Source of the DNA: Candidatus Competibacteraceae bacterium
Lineage (GTDB): Bacteria; Pseudomonadota; Gammaproteobacteria; Competibacterales; Competibacteraceae
Reading direction: 5' to 3'
Assembly (NCBI GenBank): GCA_003989065.1
Contig: RXIW01000004.1
Location: 1 to 64,000, forward strand
DNA: 64,000 nucleotides
Of this stretch, positions 8,651 to 16,683 are shown in pieces. Both the position numbers and the translations under genes were made by a program. The notes beneath the pieces were generated by a model that worked only from the letters and a program-made list of their open reading frames with translations, did not search any database and was not told where the DNA came from. Every line of letters starts with the position of its first letter. Within the stretch, counting starts at the first letter, position 1.

Positions 8651-9664
8651 TCAGCGAACCGGAGGCGCGTACTGCAGTCCGCCTTGCGTCCATAGGGCGT
8701 TCAGCCCCCGTTTGATCTGCAGGGGGCTACCCTGACCGACGTTGCGCTCGAAGATTTCCCCATAGTTGCCGACCTGCTTGATTACCGTCGCCATCCAGTC
8801 GTTGGCCAGGCCGAAGTCCTTGCCTTTGTCGCCCTCGACTCCCAGCATGCGCTTGATGTCGGGGTTGCTGGACTTCTTCATCTCTTCGACGTTCTTGGAG
8901 GTGATGCCCAGTTCCTCGGCGTCCACCATCACGAACAGCGACCAACGCACGATGTCGAACCATTCGTCGTCGCCGTGACGCACCACCGGACCCAGCGGCT
9001 CCTTGGAGATCACTTCCGGCAACACCATATAGTCATCCGGCTTGGCCAGTTTGATGCGCTGGGCGTACAGCTGGGACTGGTCTGAAGTGAGTACGTCGCA
9101 ACGGCCAGCTTCCAGCGACTTGGCGCTTTCGTCCGACTTGTCGTAGGTGATGGGAGTGAACTTCATCTTGTGGGAGCGGAAGTAGTCGCTCAGATTCAGT
9201 TCGGTGGTGGTGCCGGCCTGCACGCACACGGTGGCGCCGTCGAGATCCTTGGCGCTCTTGACGCCCAACTTCTTGTTGACCAGGAAGCCCTGACCGTCGT
9301 AGTAGGTGATGCCGGTGAAATTCAGGCCCTGGGCGGAATCGCGGCTGGAGGTCCAGGTGGTGTTGCGCGACAGCACGTCGATTTCGCCGGATTGCAGAGC
9401 GGTCAACCGCTCCTTGGCGGTCAGCGGAGTGAACTTGACCTTGGTGGCGTCGCCGAACACGGCGGCGGCGACGGCGCGGCAGACGTCCACATCGATTCCA
9501 CTATAGTTACCCTTTTCGTCGGCATAGGAAAAGCCAGGGAGACCGTCGCTGACGCCGCATTTGATGAAGCCGTTCTTCTTGATGGCTTCCAGCGTTGTGC
9601 CGGCTTGGGCGACACCGGTGAGCATGAGTGCAGCGGCAGCGGTCAGGGTTTGCAATGAATTCAT
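8651..9664 (-). CDS. aapJ: General L-amino acid ABC transporter, periplasmic binding protein AapJ
   Basis: A 337-residue solute-binding protein of family 3. A signal peptide of about 21 residues ends in GVAQA before GTTLEAIKKNG. The mature part shows the class features LPGFSYADEKGNYSGIDVDVCRAVAAAVFGD and LTAKERLTALQSGEIDVLSRNTTWT across residues about 45-110. It captures amino acids in the periplasm and delivers them to AapQ/AapM. A strong ribosome site (AAGGAGA) precedes the ATG at 9664. It is the first gene of the operon and faces a 229-bp intergenic region with a sigma-54-like element. Confidence 0.94.
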   Translation of the reverse strand: MNSLQTLTAAAALMLTGVAQAGTTLEAIKKNGFIKCGVSDGLPGFSYADEKGNYSGIDVDVCRAVAAAVFGDATKVKFTPLTAKERLTALQSGEIDVLSRNTTWTSSRDSAQGLNFTGITYYDGQGFLVNKKLGVKSAKDLDGATVCVQAGTTTELNLSDYFRSHKMKFTPITYDKSDESAKSLEAGRCDVLTSDQSQLYAQRIKLAKPDDYMVLPEVISKEPLGPVVRHGDDEWFDIVRWSLFVMVDAEELGITSKNVEEMKKSSNPDIKRMLGVEGDKGKDFGLANDWMATVIKQVGNYGEIFERNVGQGSPLQIKRGLNALWTQGGLQYAPPVR

Positions 9665-9801
9665 GCCGAATCTCCTTGGTGGGGGTCGTTATGGGTTTGA
9701 ACGCCACGGGTGGCAAATAAATAGTAGAAACCGCCAACAATCCATTCAACGGTCGGGACACAGATAGCCATGTGGATAGGAAAAATGTGTAAACCCGTAA
9801 T

Positions 9802-9817
9802 TGGCAGGATTCATGCC
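9802..9817 (-). promoter_or_regulatory. Sigma-54-like -24/-12 element upstream of aapJ
   Basis: On the minus strand the sequence reads TGGCATGAATCCTGCC. It has the GG and GC pairs 12 bases apart required by RpoN, and TGGCATG fits the TGGCAYR -24 consensus fully. The -12 part (CTGCC) is a weaker match to TTGCW. The site is nearly palindromic, so a poorer match also faces the divergent gene at 9894. Transcription would start near 9792, giving a leader of about 128 nt. Nitrogen control of an amino-acid transporter by this route is plausible but unproven. Confidence 0.4.
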
Positions 9818-9830
9818 ATATCGGCTAGCC

Positions 9831-9853
9831 GGGTCGACGGGCTGCGGGTCGAC
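9831..9853. repeat. Paired GGGTCGAC direct repeats
   Basis: GGGTCGAC occurs at 9831-9838 and again at 9846-9853, a 15-bp period, each copy with a GTCGAC palindrome. They lie 14 to 36 bp upstream of the sigma-54-like element of aapJ and could be activator sites. They do not match a known consensus I can name. Confidence 0.35.
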
Positions 9854-9893
9854 CATTGCATCCGTATGGCCTGGCAAAGTTAAAGAGTAGGCG

Positions 9894-10880
9894 ATGATGC
9901 AGTCTGGAATGTCGCTCCGTATTTTATTGCTGGGTAAGCGCGGCAGTTTAGTGCAATGGCTGGAGAATTTGCACCAATCCAGTGCTCGATTGGGTTACCC
10001 GACCCGGACCTTCGCCATCAATGGAGAAAGCTGGGGTGCGCGGATACGGGCCAAGTGGGAAGGATCGAGCGCGGCGACCTCGCCATGGATGCTGGCGCGG
10101 TTCGAGCGGGCGCTGCACGATTTTCACCCGGATGTGGTGCTGGTCGTGGGAGTATTCGGCGTGCCACTGGAGTACTACCGGATCTTGCGTGACCAGCCTT
10201 GGCGACCGCTGATCGCCGGACTGGTGGGCGATCGCTTCCCTCCCGACCAGGAGCGGGCCGATCGCTGCGACCGCCTGTATTTCACCGACAGCTCTTTTTT
10301 TCAGCTCGCCGCCGCCGCCGGTTTTGCCACGCCCAGTCATTATCTGCCGCTGGCAGTCGATCCGGAGGCGTTTCGACCGGGCCAGATGCGACGCCGCGCC
10401 GAACTGTTGTTCATCGCCAGCCGGACCGAATTCCGGGAAGCGGTCGTGCGGGGGCTGGACACCCCGGCGTACATCATCGGCACCGATTGGAGCGCATTGG
10501 CTCGCGAGGGTTTTCATCGGGTGCACAACCGCAAGATCGGGCGCGGGGTGGTGATCCGGCGCTATCAACGGCATCAGGCGGTGTTGAATGCCAACAACGA
10601 GGCCAACACTGCCTATGGCCTCAATCAGCGCAGCTTCGAGCCGCTGGCATGCGGGGCGGTGGTGATCAACGACGATCTGCTGGATTTACCGCGATGCTTC
10701 GAGCCGGGCCGGGAGATTTTGGTCTACCGCAATCGCGATGAGCTGAATGCGCTGGTGGCCCGTCTGCGCCGTGAGCCGGATTGGGGGGCGCAGATCGCAG
10801 CGGCGGGACGGCGGCGGGTGCTGGCCGAGCACACCTATGGCCATCGTATCCGGGCGATCTTGGCCGATCTGGGTCTGTGA
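9894..10880 (+). CDS. CgeB/YkvP-like glycosyltransferase
   Basis: A 328-residue protein resembling GT-B glycosyltransferases of the CgeB type. The N-terminus has a Rossmann-like start (LRILLLGKRGSLVQWLENL). The C-terminal half has the nucleotide-sugar binding pattern NQRSFEPLACGAVVINDDLLDLPRCFEPGREILVYRNRDEL across about residues 245-290, typical of the Glyco_trans_1_2 domain, followed by a final helix. No signal peptide or membrane segment is seen, so it is probably cytoplasmic. Acceptor and sugar cannot be told; no polysaccharide cluster surrounds it. A downstream ATG at 9909 (MSLRILLLG) is an alternative start that begins closer to the fold. Confidence 0.75.
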   Translation: MMQSGMSLRILLLGKRGSLVQWLENLHQSSARLGYPTRTFAINGESWGARIRAKWEGSSAATSPWMLARFERALHDFHPDVVLVVGVFGVPLEYYRILRDQPWRPLIAGLVGDRFPPDQERADRCDRLYFTDSSFFQLAAAAGFATPSHYLPLAVDPEAFRPGQMRRRAELLFIASRTEFREAVVRGLDTPAYIIGTDWSALAREGFHRVHNRKIGRGVVIRRYQRHQAVLNANNEANTAYGLNQRSFEPLACGAVVINDDLLDLPRCFEPGREILVYRNRDELNALVARLRREPDWGAQIAAAGRRRVLAEHTYGHRIRAILADLGL

Positions 10881-10916
10881 GCCCGGCGGTCGCCCTTGGT
10901 GGAATAGGGTGCAGAC

Positions 10917-13394
10917 TCAGGATTCCGGCTGCAATCGCAAGCGATGCACCGGTGATCCAGGCAGCAGGGGCGTTGGGCTGCCGGTGATCCAGGCTTGGTG
11001 TCCGGCCTGATAGTCGGGCGACAGCGGATGGCCGCTCTGACCACCAGGCATGTGTAGGATGGCAGCGGCTTCCTGCCCTGGCGCGACCACCAGCCGTTCG
11101 GATGCACCGCTGCTGGGGGTCTGCACCCGTGGCATGTGCAGATCGCCTGGTAGCGCCTGCGTCGGCAGGTCGAGCCAAGCACCGAGCCAGGGCAGCACCC
11201 GGCTGAAAGGATGCTGGATATGGACCTGGTTATAGTCGCCCCAGCTATGTGCCGCCAGCGGCCGACCGTCGGCGCGCAGTTCCGTGTCGCTGGCGTCGGC
11301 TGCCGCTAGCAATAGAGCCGACCAGTCGGGATAGCGCGGATCGAGCAGGTGTTGTGGGCGACGGGCGATCAGTTGCCACAGCGGCCCCTCGCTTTGGCGA
11401 AACGCGCTGTAGTCGAATCGCGGATCGGCTTGCCGGCAGGCAGCGGTCAGTGGATCGAAGACCCGTTGCCAGACCGCCAGCCGAAAGGCGCGAACTACCC
11501 GATAACCGACCGAATCGACCGCAGCTCGCCCACCCCAGTCGGCGGCGTAGCGCCGCAGCTCCGTCCGATGCGGGTTGGCCTGGAGCGCCTCCGGGGTGAG
11601 CGTCGCCAACAACAGATCGCGCCAGCGAGCGAGGAACAGCGCCCGGTCATCGAGCTGCAGCGCCAGAAAATCGCTTTCGTCGAAATAATCCCGACCTTGC
11701 AGGGCATCGCCAATTTGCCGGGCGCGGGCGCCAAGGGCATAGCCGCCGTCGCCGATCCGATCGAGCCAGGGGTCGTTGACCACCCGGCCATTGGCAGTCC
11801 ACAGACGATCGCCAGGCGGATCGACGATGCGTGGATAGTCGGCAGGCTCCAGCCAACCTTGCCAGCCGCGTTGACCGTCGGCCCAGGATGTGGGTAGGCG
11901 GCCGTCGTAACCGAACCGGCGTGGAATGGGGCCGGACAGGGTCCAGGCGATGCGGCCGTCAGCGCTGGCCAGCAGGACGTTTTGGGCCGGGATGCCGGCT
12001 TGGTTAACGATGTTGAGGGCGGACTCGACCGTATCGGCCCCTTCCAGCGCCAGCAGCCCCAGGTTGACCGCCCGCAGCTCGTGCGCCACCCAACGCAGCG
12101 CGCGCGAACGGCCGCGATGGTCGATATCGATCACCGGTCCCCAGCGGGTTTCCAGGATGTCCAGGGTTTCGGCTGGACGATCCTTGACCGCCAGCGTTTC
12201 CCGAACGTGGGTCAAGGGCTCGGGGCCGATCGGAGTCTGGTAGTGCGAACCGTCGGCGGAGCGCTCCAGGACCACCAGGTCAGCCCAGTCGCCCTCGCTG
12301 TTGGTGAACCCCCAGGCGATGTGGCCGTTGCTGCCGGCGACGATCGCGGGCGCGCCGGGCAGGGTGACGCCGCTGATCCGACGCTCATGGCCACGCGCGT
12401 CGGGATAGATCAGCGTGGCGCGATACCAGATGTTGGGCAGGCGTAGGGCCAAGTGCATGTCGTTGGCCAGCATGGCGCCACGGTGGGCGGTCAGGCGACC
12501 GGCCACCGCCCAGTTGTTGCTGCCGCTGGCGGTTTCGGTTTCCGCGGTCAGCGGCGACGGATACAGGCTGAACGGCGGCGCGGCGGGCGGGCCGAGCCGG
12601 ACGGTCGATCCCAGTAGCGGCGGCGCGGCGGGAGACGGGCGCAGATCGACGCTGTCGGGGCCGGGCAGAGGTGACGCGGGCCAGGGCAGGCCGAGCAAGG
12701 GTGCATCCCATTCGGTTCCGACCGGATCGAGGAAGGTGGCCAGGGCGGGAGGCAAAGTATCGTGCAATACGCCGCGGGCCGATTCCAGCGCCCATTGTTG
12801 GCCCTGGAGATCGAGATACATGGCGTAGATGGTCAGCAGAGTATCCTCGGAACGCCAGGGCTCGGGGGCGGTGCGCAGCAGTAGATACTCGAAGGGCGAG
12901 GTGGCCAGGGCGGCGAGTCCGGTGTTCACCCCGGCGGTGTAGGCGGCGATCAGCGCGCGGTCGGCGTCGGGTATAGCGGCCAGCGCCAGTCCGGCGCGCT
13001 GGCGGAAGCGATGCAGGCGGTGGTTGCGATCGAGGGGTAGCGCCGCCGGTCCGAACAGGGCGGCCAGTTCACCGGCGGCGGTGCGCCGCAACAAGTCCAT
13101 CTGGAAGAACCGTTCCTGGGCATGGACGAAGCCGGTGGCGCGGGCGATGTCCAGTCGATCCATGCCGCGAAGGGTCGGGATGCCCAACGGGTCACGTTCG
13201 ACGCTGACCGGGGCGTTCAACCCGGACAGGATCGCCGTGCCGTCCAGCTGCGCCAGGCTACCGCGCAACTGGCCATACAGCCAACCGCCAGCGCCCAGCG
13301 CCAGCAGCCCGCCGCCGATCAGTATCGCCCAGCGTCGCCAGCGGGATTTTCGGCCTGTCGCCGCGGGATCATTGACTAATGTCAAGGGATTCAC
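10917..13394 (-). CDS. Penicillin acylase family protein (Ntn-hydrolase)
   Basis: An 825-residue Ntn-hydrolase precursor of the penicillin/acyl-homoserine-lactone acylase family. A membrane segment near the N-terminus (about 25-47, ILIGGGLLALGAGGWLYGQL) anchors or exports it. The alpha part follows (VSVERDPLGIPTLRG). The self-cleavage site is before the serine in SGSNNWAVAGRLT at about residue 293, which becomes the N-terminal nucleophile of the beta chain. Beta-chain features include MLANDMHL and GNGHIAWGFTN-like stretches. Substrate cannot be assigned; quorum-signal lactones, peptide amides and antibiotics are all hydrolysed by relatives. It is convergent with the glycosyltransferase and divergent from HiPIP. 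Confidence 0.9.
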   Translation of the reverse strand: MNPLTLVNDPAATGRKSRWRRWAILIGGGLLALGAGGWLYGQLRGSLAQLDGTAILSGLNAPVSVERDPLGIPTLRGMDRLDIARATGFVHAQERFFQMDLLRRTAAGELAALFGPAALPLDRNHRLHRFRQRAGLALAAIPDADRALIAAYTAGVNTGLAALATSPFEYLLLRTAPEPWRSEDTLLTIYAMYLDLQGQQWALESARGVLHDTLPPALATFLDPVGTEWDAPLLGLPWPASPLPGPDSVDLRPSPAAPPLLGSTVRLGPPAAPPFSLYPSPLTAETETASGSNNWAVAGRLTAHRGAMLANDMHLALRLPNIWYRATLIYPDARGHERRISGVTLPGAPAIVAGSNGHIAWGFTNSEGDWADLVVLERSADGSHYQTPIGPEPLTHVRETLAVKDRPAETLDILETRWGPVIDIDHRGRSRALRWVAHELRAVNLGLLALEGADTVESALNIVNQAGIPAQNVLLASADGRIAWTLSGPIPRRFGYDGRLPTSWADGQRGWQGWLEPADYPRIVDPPGDRLWTANGRVVNDPWLDRIGDGGYALGARARQIGDALQGRDYFDESDFLALQLDDRALFLARWRDLLLATLTPEALQANPHRTELRRYAADWGGRAAVDSVGYRVVRAFRLAVWQRVFDPLTAACRQADPRFDYSAFRQSEGPLWQLIARRPQHLLDPRYPDWSALLLAAADASDTELRADGRPLAAHSWGDYNQVHIQHPFSRVLPWLGAWLDLPTQALPGDLHMPRVQTPSSGASERLVVAPGQEAAAILHMPGGQSGHPLSPDYQAGHQAWITGSPTPLLPGSPVHRLRLQPES

Positions 13395-13479
13395 CTACTG
13401 CCCGTGCTATTATTTCGCCAGTCGCGCCGGTTGGATGGGCGCGGCCTGCAATTGTTACAAGAACCATGAGGAGATCAGC

Positions 13480-13809
13480 ATGGCCAATGATACTTTCGAC
13501 AATAGCCGCCGCCGTTTCGTCAAATTGACCGCCATCGGCCTCGCCGCCGCGCCCTTCGCCAACGCCCTGCTGAGCGGCCGCGCCACGGCTGCGGATATGG
13601 TCACGGAGAGCGATCCCCAAGCGATGGCGTTGGGCTACAAGGCCGATGCCACCAAGGCCGAAAAGCGCACCGACGCCACCGCCGACTGCGTTACCTGCAA
13701 CTTCTTCTCGGGTAAGCCCGGCGATGCCGACGGCCCCTGCGCGCTGTTCCAGGGCAAGCTGGTGTCCGCCAAGGGCTGGTGCACGGCTTGGGCCAAGAAG
13801 CCGGCCTGA
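13480..13809 (+). CDS. High-potential iron-sulfur protein (HiPIP)
   Basis: A 109-residue periplasmic electron carrier with one 4Fe-4S cluster. A twin-arginine signal (RRRFVKLTAIGLAAAP) runs to about residue 37 (ATA before ADMV). Four cluster cysteines follow in HiPIP spacing: CVTC, CALF and WCTAW. HiPIPs shuttle electrons from the bc1 complex to reaction centres, oxidases or denitrification enzymes. The start is the ATG at 13480, preceded by GAGGAGATC. Longer in-frame extensions upstream overlap the divergent acylase gene and are not coding. Confidence 0.95.
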   Translation: MANDTFDNSRRRFVKLTAIGLAAAPFANALLSGRATAADMVTESDPQAMALGYKADATKAEKRTDATADCVTCNFFSGKPGDADGPCALFQGKLVSAKGWCTAWAKKPA

Positions 13810-13825
13810 TTTCCGACGCTGTCCA

Positions 13826-13845
13826 GGCGGCCAAGGCAGGCCGCC
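13826..13845. terminator. Hairpin between convergent HiPIP and RimK-like genes
   Basis: GGCGGCC at 13826-13832 pairs with GGCCGCC at 13839-13845 around a 6-nt loop. It lies in the 51-bp gap between two converging genes, where a shared terminator is expected. No U-run follows directly, though a short T-rich patch occurs at 13860-13866. Confidence 0.4.
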
Positions 13846-13860
13846 CTCGGAACCGCCCGT

Positions 13861-15345
13861 TTATTTACCTCGCTTGCGGTCCATCCGCCAGACCAGATCC
13901 TCGATCACCTTCCGATAGAGATCTTCCTTGAGCACCGCGTCTTCGATGCCGTAATCGATATTGGGGTTGTCGTTGATTTCGATGACCACCACCCCCTTGG
14001 TCGTCTGCTTCAGATCCACCCCGTAGAAACCGTTACCGATCAGGCCGGCCGCCTTGAGCGCGGTCTTGATCACCACATCTGGCGCTTCGTCGATCCGGAA
14101 GGTCTTGGAATCGCCCTCGCGGGTGCCGCGCGTCTGGTTGGATTCGTCATGGTTGTAGATCTGCCAGTGTTCCTTGGACATGAAATACTGGCAGACGAAC
14201 AGCGGCGTCTTGTTGAGGATGCCCACCCGCCAATCGAACTCGGTGTACAGGAATTCCTGCGCTAACACCAGGTCGGAGGACTTGAACAGCTTGCCGGCCA
14301 CATCGTGCAGTTCGGCGCGATCGTCGACCTTGAACACCCCGCGGGAGAACGAGCCATCGGGGATTTTCAGCACGATGGGATAGGGGATCTCGCTGTCCAC
14401 CCGGTCCAGATTGTCGCGGCGGACGATGACGGTCTTCGGGGTACGGATGCGATGGGTGTGCAGCAGCTCGTCCAGATAGACCTTGTTGGTGCATTTCAGG
14501 ATCGAGTCGGGATCGTCGATCACCACCATGCCTTCGCTCTCGGCCTTCTTGGCGAATTGGTAGGTGTAATGGTCGATGCCGGTGGTTTCGCGGATGAACA
14601 GCGCATCGAATTCAGCCAGTCGGCCGTAGTCCTTTTTCTCGATCAGCTCGACATTGACTCCGAATTCGCGGCCAGCCTTGACGAACTGTTGCAACGCTTT
14701 GGGGTTGGAGGGCGGCATCTCCTCTTTCGGGTTGTACAACACTGCCAGGTCATAGCGATAGTTGTTGCGGGCGCGCGGTTGCCGCCAGCGCCGACTGAGA
14801 TAGGTGGTCAGCGCGCCCATGAAGGTGTCTTCCTGTTCGGTCGACAGCGAATGCAGGTGGAGCGCCTTGAGCGAAGCGATGCGCCACTGCCCCTGCAGCC
14901 GGAATTCCACCCGCAGCATCGGTGAACGGAACGCGTCGAACAATTGCCGGGCCAGCTCCTGCAGTTCCTTGACCGCGCATTGGCCGAAGTAGATGTCCAG
15001 TTCGAAGGCGGTGGCGGTGAAACCAGGCCGGGGTTTACCCAGCACCTGCTGGACGTGATCGTCCAGATCCTCGATGTCCAGGCTGTAGATCGATTTGCGG
15101 CTCAGGTCGTTGAGAGTGCGCACGCTGGGAATGACCCGGTGCCGGCGGGCTTCGGCCAGCAGCGAACAATAGTAGCCGACGCTGAGATAACGGTAACTGC
15201 GACAGAGGTTCAGCACCCGCAGGTTGCGACCGGTGGAGGAATATTCGGGCTTGGCCAAATAGTCCTTGGCAGCGACGACGGGCAGATTGGGGAAGTGCGC
15301 TTTCCAGTCGGTGGGATTTTCCACCAGGATGATGTGATCGGCCAT
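13861..15345 (-). CDS. RimK-like ATP-grasp ligase with RLAN N-terminal domain
   Basis: A 494-residue amidoligase-type protein. Residues about 1-190 match the RimK-like ATP-grasp N-terminal (RLAN) region. Residues about 200-490 are a RimK ATP-grasp fold with PYPIVLKIPDGSFSRGVFKV (nucleotide binding), a second acidic stretch VLAQEFLYTEFDWRVGIL and the metal-binding VVIEINDNPNIDYGIED. The family joins an amino acid or amine to a carboxylate through an acyl phosphate. Real substrates of the RLAN branch are not known to me. It lies 64 bp downstream of a GNAT/C39 fusion on the same strand, a pairing noted in comparative work on amidoligases as a probable peptide-modifying unit. Confidence 0.88.
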   Translation of the reverse strand: MADHIILVENPTDWKAHFPNLPVVAAKDYLAKPEYSSTGRNLRVLNLCRSYRYLSVGYYCSLLAEARRHRVIPSVRTLNDLSRKSIYSLDIEDLDDHVQQVLGKPRPGFTATAFELDIYFGQCAVKELQELARQLFDAFRSPMLRVEFRLQGQWRIASLKALHLHSLSTEQEDTFMGALTTYLSRRWRQPRARNNYRYDLAVLYNPKEEMPPSNPKALQQFVKAGREFGVNVELIEKKDYGRLAEFDALFIRETTGIDHYTYQFAKKAESEGMVVIDDPDSILKCTNKVYLDELLHTHRIRTPKTVIVRRDNLDRVDSEIPYPIVLKIPDGSFSRGVFKVDDRAELHDVAGKLFKSSDLVLAQEFLYTEFDWRVGILNKTPLFVCQYFMSKEHWQIYNHDESNQTRGTREGDSKTFRIDEAPDVVIKTALKAAGLIGNGFYGVDLKQTTKGVVVIEINDNPNIDYGIEDAVLKEDLYRKVIEDLVWRMDRKRGK

Positions 15346-15409
15346 CGGATTGAATCGGTGCTCCTGACACCGTGGAAGAGACGGTTACGACAATGACGAC
15401 AATGAGAAA

Positions 15410-16537
15410 TCACGACGGTAAGGCAGCCGGCGGTTCGGGCCGGTCGCCGGAACGATAGAGGATGAGCACGGCTTTCTGCCCGGCCTTGCCGTAACGGGCC
15501 ATGCGCTGGAATTCCCGGTGTGGCACCGGCAGGTTGATCGAGTCGGTGACGATTTCGCCCTTTGCGCTGTCAACCAGCGGATCGTGCATGTAGATGTAGT
15601 GATCGTCGAAACCGGTCACCACCACCCAGTGGGGAAAGCGCTCGCCGTAGATGCGGTAGGAGCTGATCAGCACCAGCGGGATGCCGCCGGCCTCGAATTT
15701 GCGCCGCAGTTCGTCCACGCCCAGGCTGCCGCGATACAAGGCCACCGGCAGCTGGCTGAGTTCCTCGATCCAATCTTCCTGCACCAGCCGCATCACTTCC
15801 TTTTTTTCCAGACTTCGCACCGAATCGACCAGAAACACCCCATCTTCGTTCACGTGGATTTCCAGGTCGAAGCCGCGTCGATGGGCCGACAACGCCAAGC
15901 CGTAGGGACCGCAGCCGCCATGGCCCGAGGTCATGAAAATGGTGGTGGCCTCGCGCCACAGCCGCAGCTCCAGTTTGCGGTCGAGCTCGACTGACGGGTC
16001 CAGCGCCTTCATCGCCATCATGAGCGCCGCCGGTCCGCAGGTGAAATCCAGGGTTTGCCGGTAGTAGGGCACCTTGACCAGATCGGTCTGCAGGTGGGGG
16101 GCCAAGCGTTTTTCGAAGCGCAAGGCGTCCATATGATCTTCGTAATAATCCAGCACCTCTTTGAACTGGCGGTAGCCGTGGCGGCGGAACAGGCTCAGCG
16201 ATGACGGGTTATCTCGGCGAATCTCCAGCCGCATCGACACGCAGTCGCGTTCCACGCTGGCCGCTTCGGCTGCCTCCAGCAGCCGGTCGCCGAGCCCGCG
16301 CCGGGCATGATTGGGATGGACGGCGATGGAATACAGACGGGCCATGGACGTGCCCTGCGAGAACAGCAGCAGCACGTAACCACGAGTCTGGCCGTCGCAT
16401 TCATCGAGCAGGGTGATGGCGTTACCGTGGGTCAACAGGTGGCGGAAGCTGCGACGCGAAATCCGGTCGGTGTCGAAGCAGCGATTTTCGATGGCCAATA
16501 GAGCCGGGAGATCGTCCAGAGTGGCGTGGCGCAGCAT
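15410..16537 (-). CDS. GNAT acetyltransferase fused to a C39-like cysteine peptidase
   Basis: A 375-residue two-domain protein. Residues about 1-150 are a GNAT N-acetyltransferase of the RimI type (LYSIAVHPNHARRGLGDRLLEAAE is the acetyl-CoA loop). Residues about 165-365 are a papain-like C39-family domain with the nucleophile in DFTCGPAALMMAM, the histidine in FPHWVVVTGFDDH and an aspartate in YMHDPL. No signal or membrane segment is seen, so both act in the cytoplasm. With the downstream RimK-like ligase it could acetylate, cleave and ligate a peptide, but no precursor peptide gene is visible here. Function is inferred. Confidence 0.88.
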   Translation of the reverse strand: MLRHATLDDLPALLAIENRCFDTDRISRRSFRHLLTHGNAITLLDECDGQTRGYVLLLFSQGTSMARLYSIAVHPNHARRGLGDRLLEAAEAASVERDCVSMRLEIRRDNPSSLSLFRRHGYRQFKEVLDYYEDHMDALRFEKRLAPHLQTDLVKVPYYRQTLDFTCGPAALMMAMKALDPSVELDRKLELRLWREATTIFMTSGHGGCGPYGLALSAHRRGFDLEIHVNEDGVFLVDSVRSLEKKEVMRLVQEDWIEELSQLPVALYRGSLGVDELRRKFEAGGIPLVLISSYRIYGERFPHWVVVTGFDDHYIYMHDPLVDSAKGEIVTDSINLPVPHREFQRMARYGKAGQKAVLILYRSGDRPEPPAALPS

Positions 16538-16630
16538 GATGGCGATTCAGAATGAGCAGCGGAGAGAGGCCGGATCGGGATGGGGCAGCGGGTTTCGGAG
16601 CAGTGTTCAGGACCGGCGCGGGATACCAAT

Positions 16631-16648
16631 AAGCAATTGCTTTATTAT
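16631..16648 (+). promoter_or_regulatory. 12-bp palindrome abutting a -10-like box before argE
   Basis: AAGCAATTGCTT at 16631-16642 is a perfect palindrome followed at once by TATTAT at 16643-16648. If TATTAT is a -10 element, transcription starts near 16655 with a leader of about 30 nt to argE. The palindrome would then lie in the spacer, a good place for a repressor. It does not look like an ARG box. No good -35 box is evident. Confidence 0.3.
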
Positions 16649-16683
16649 CTCGAGTATCCACTTGGGCCGCTAGCGAAAATCTC

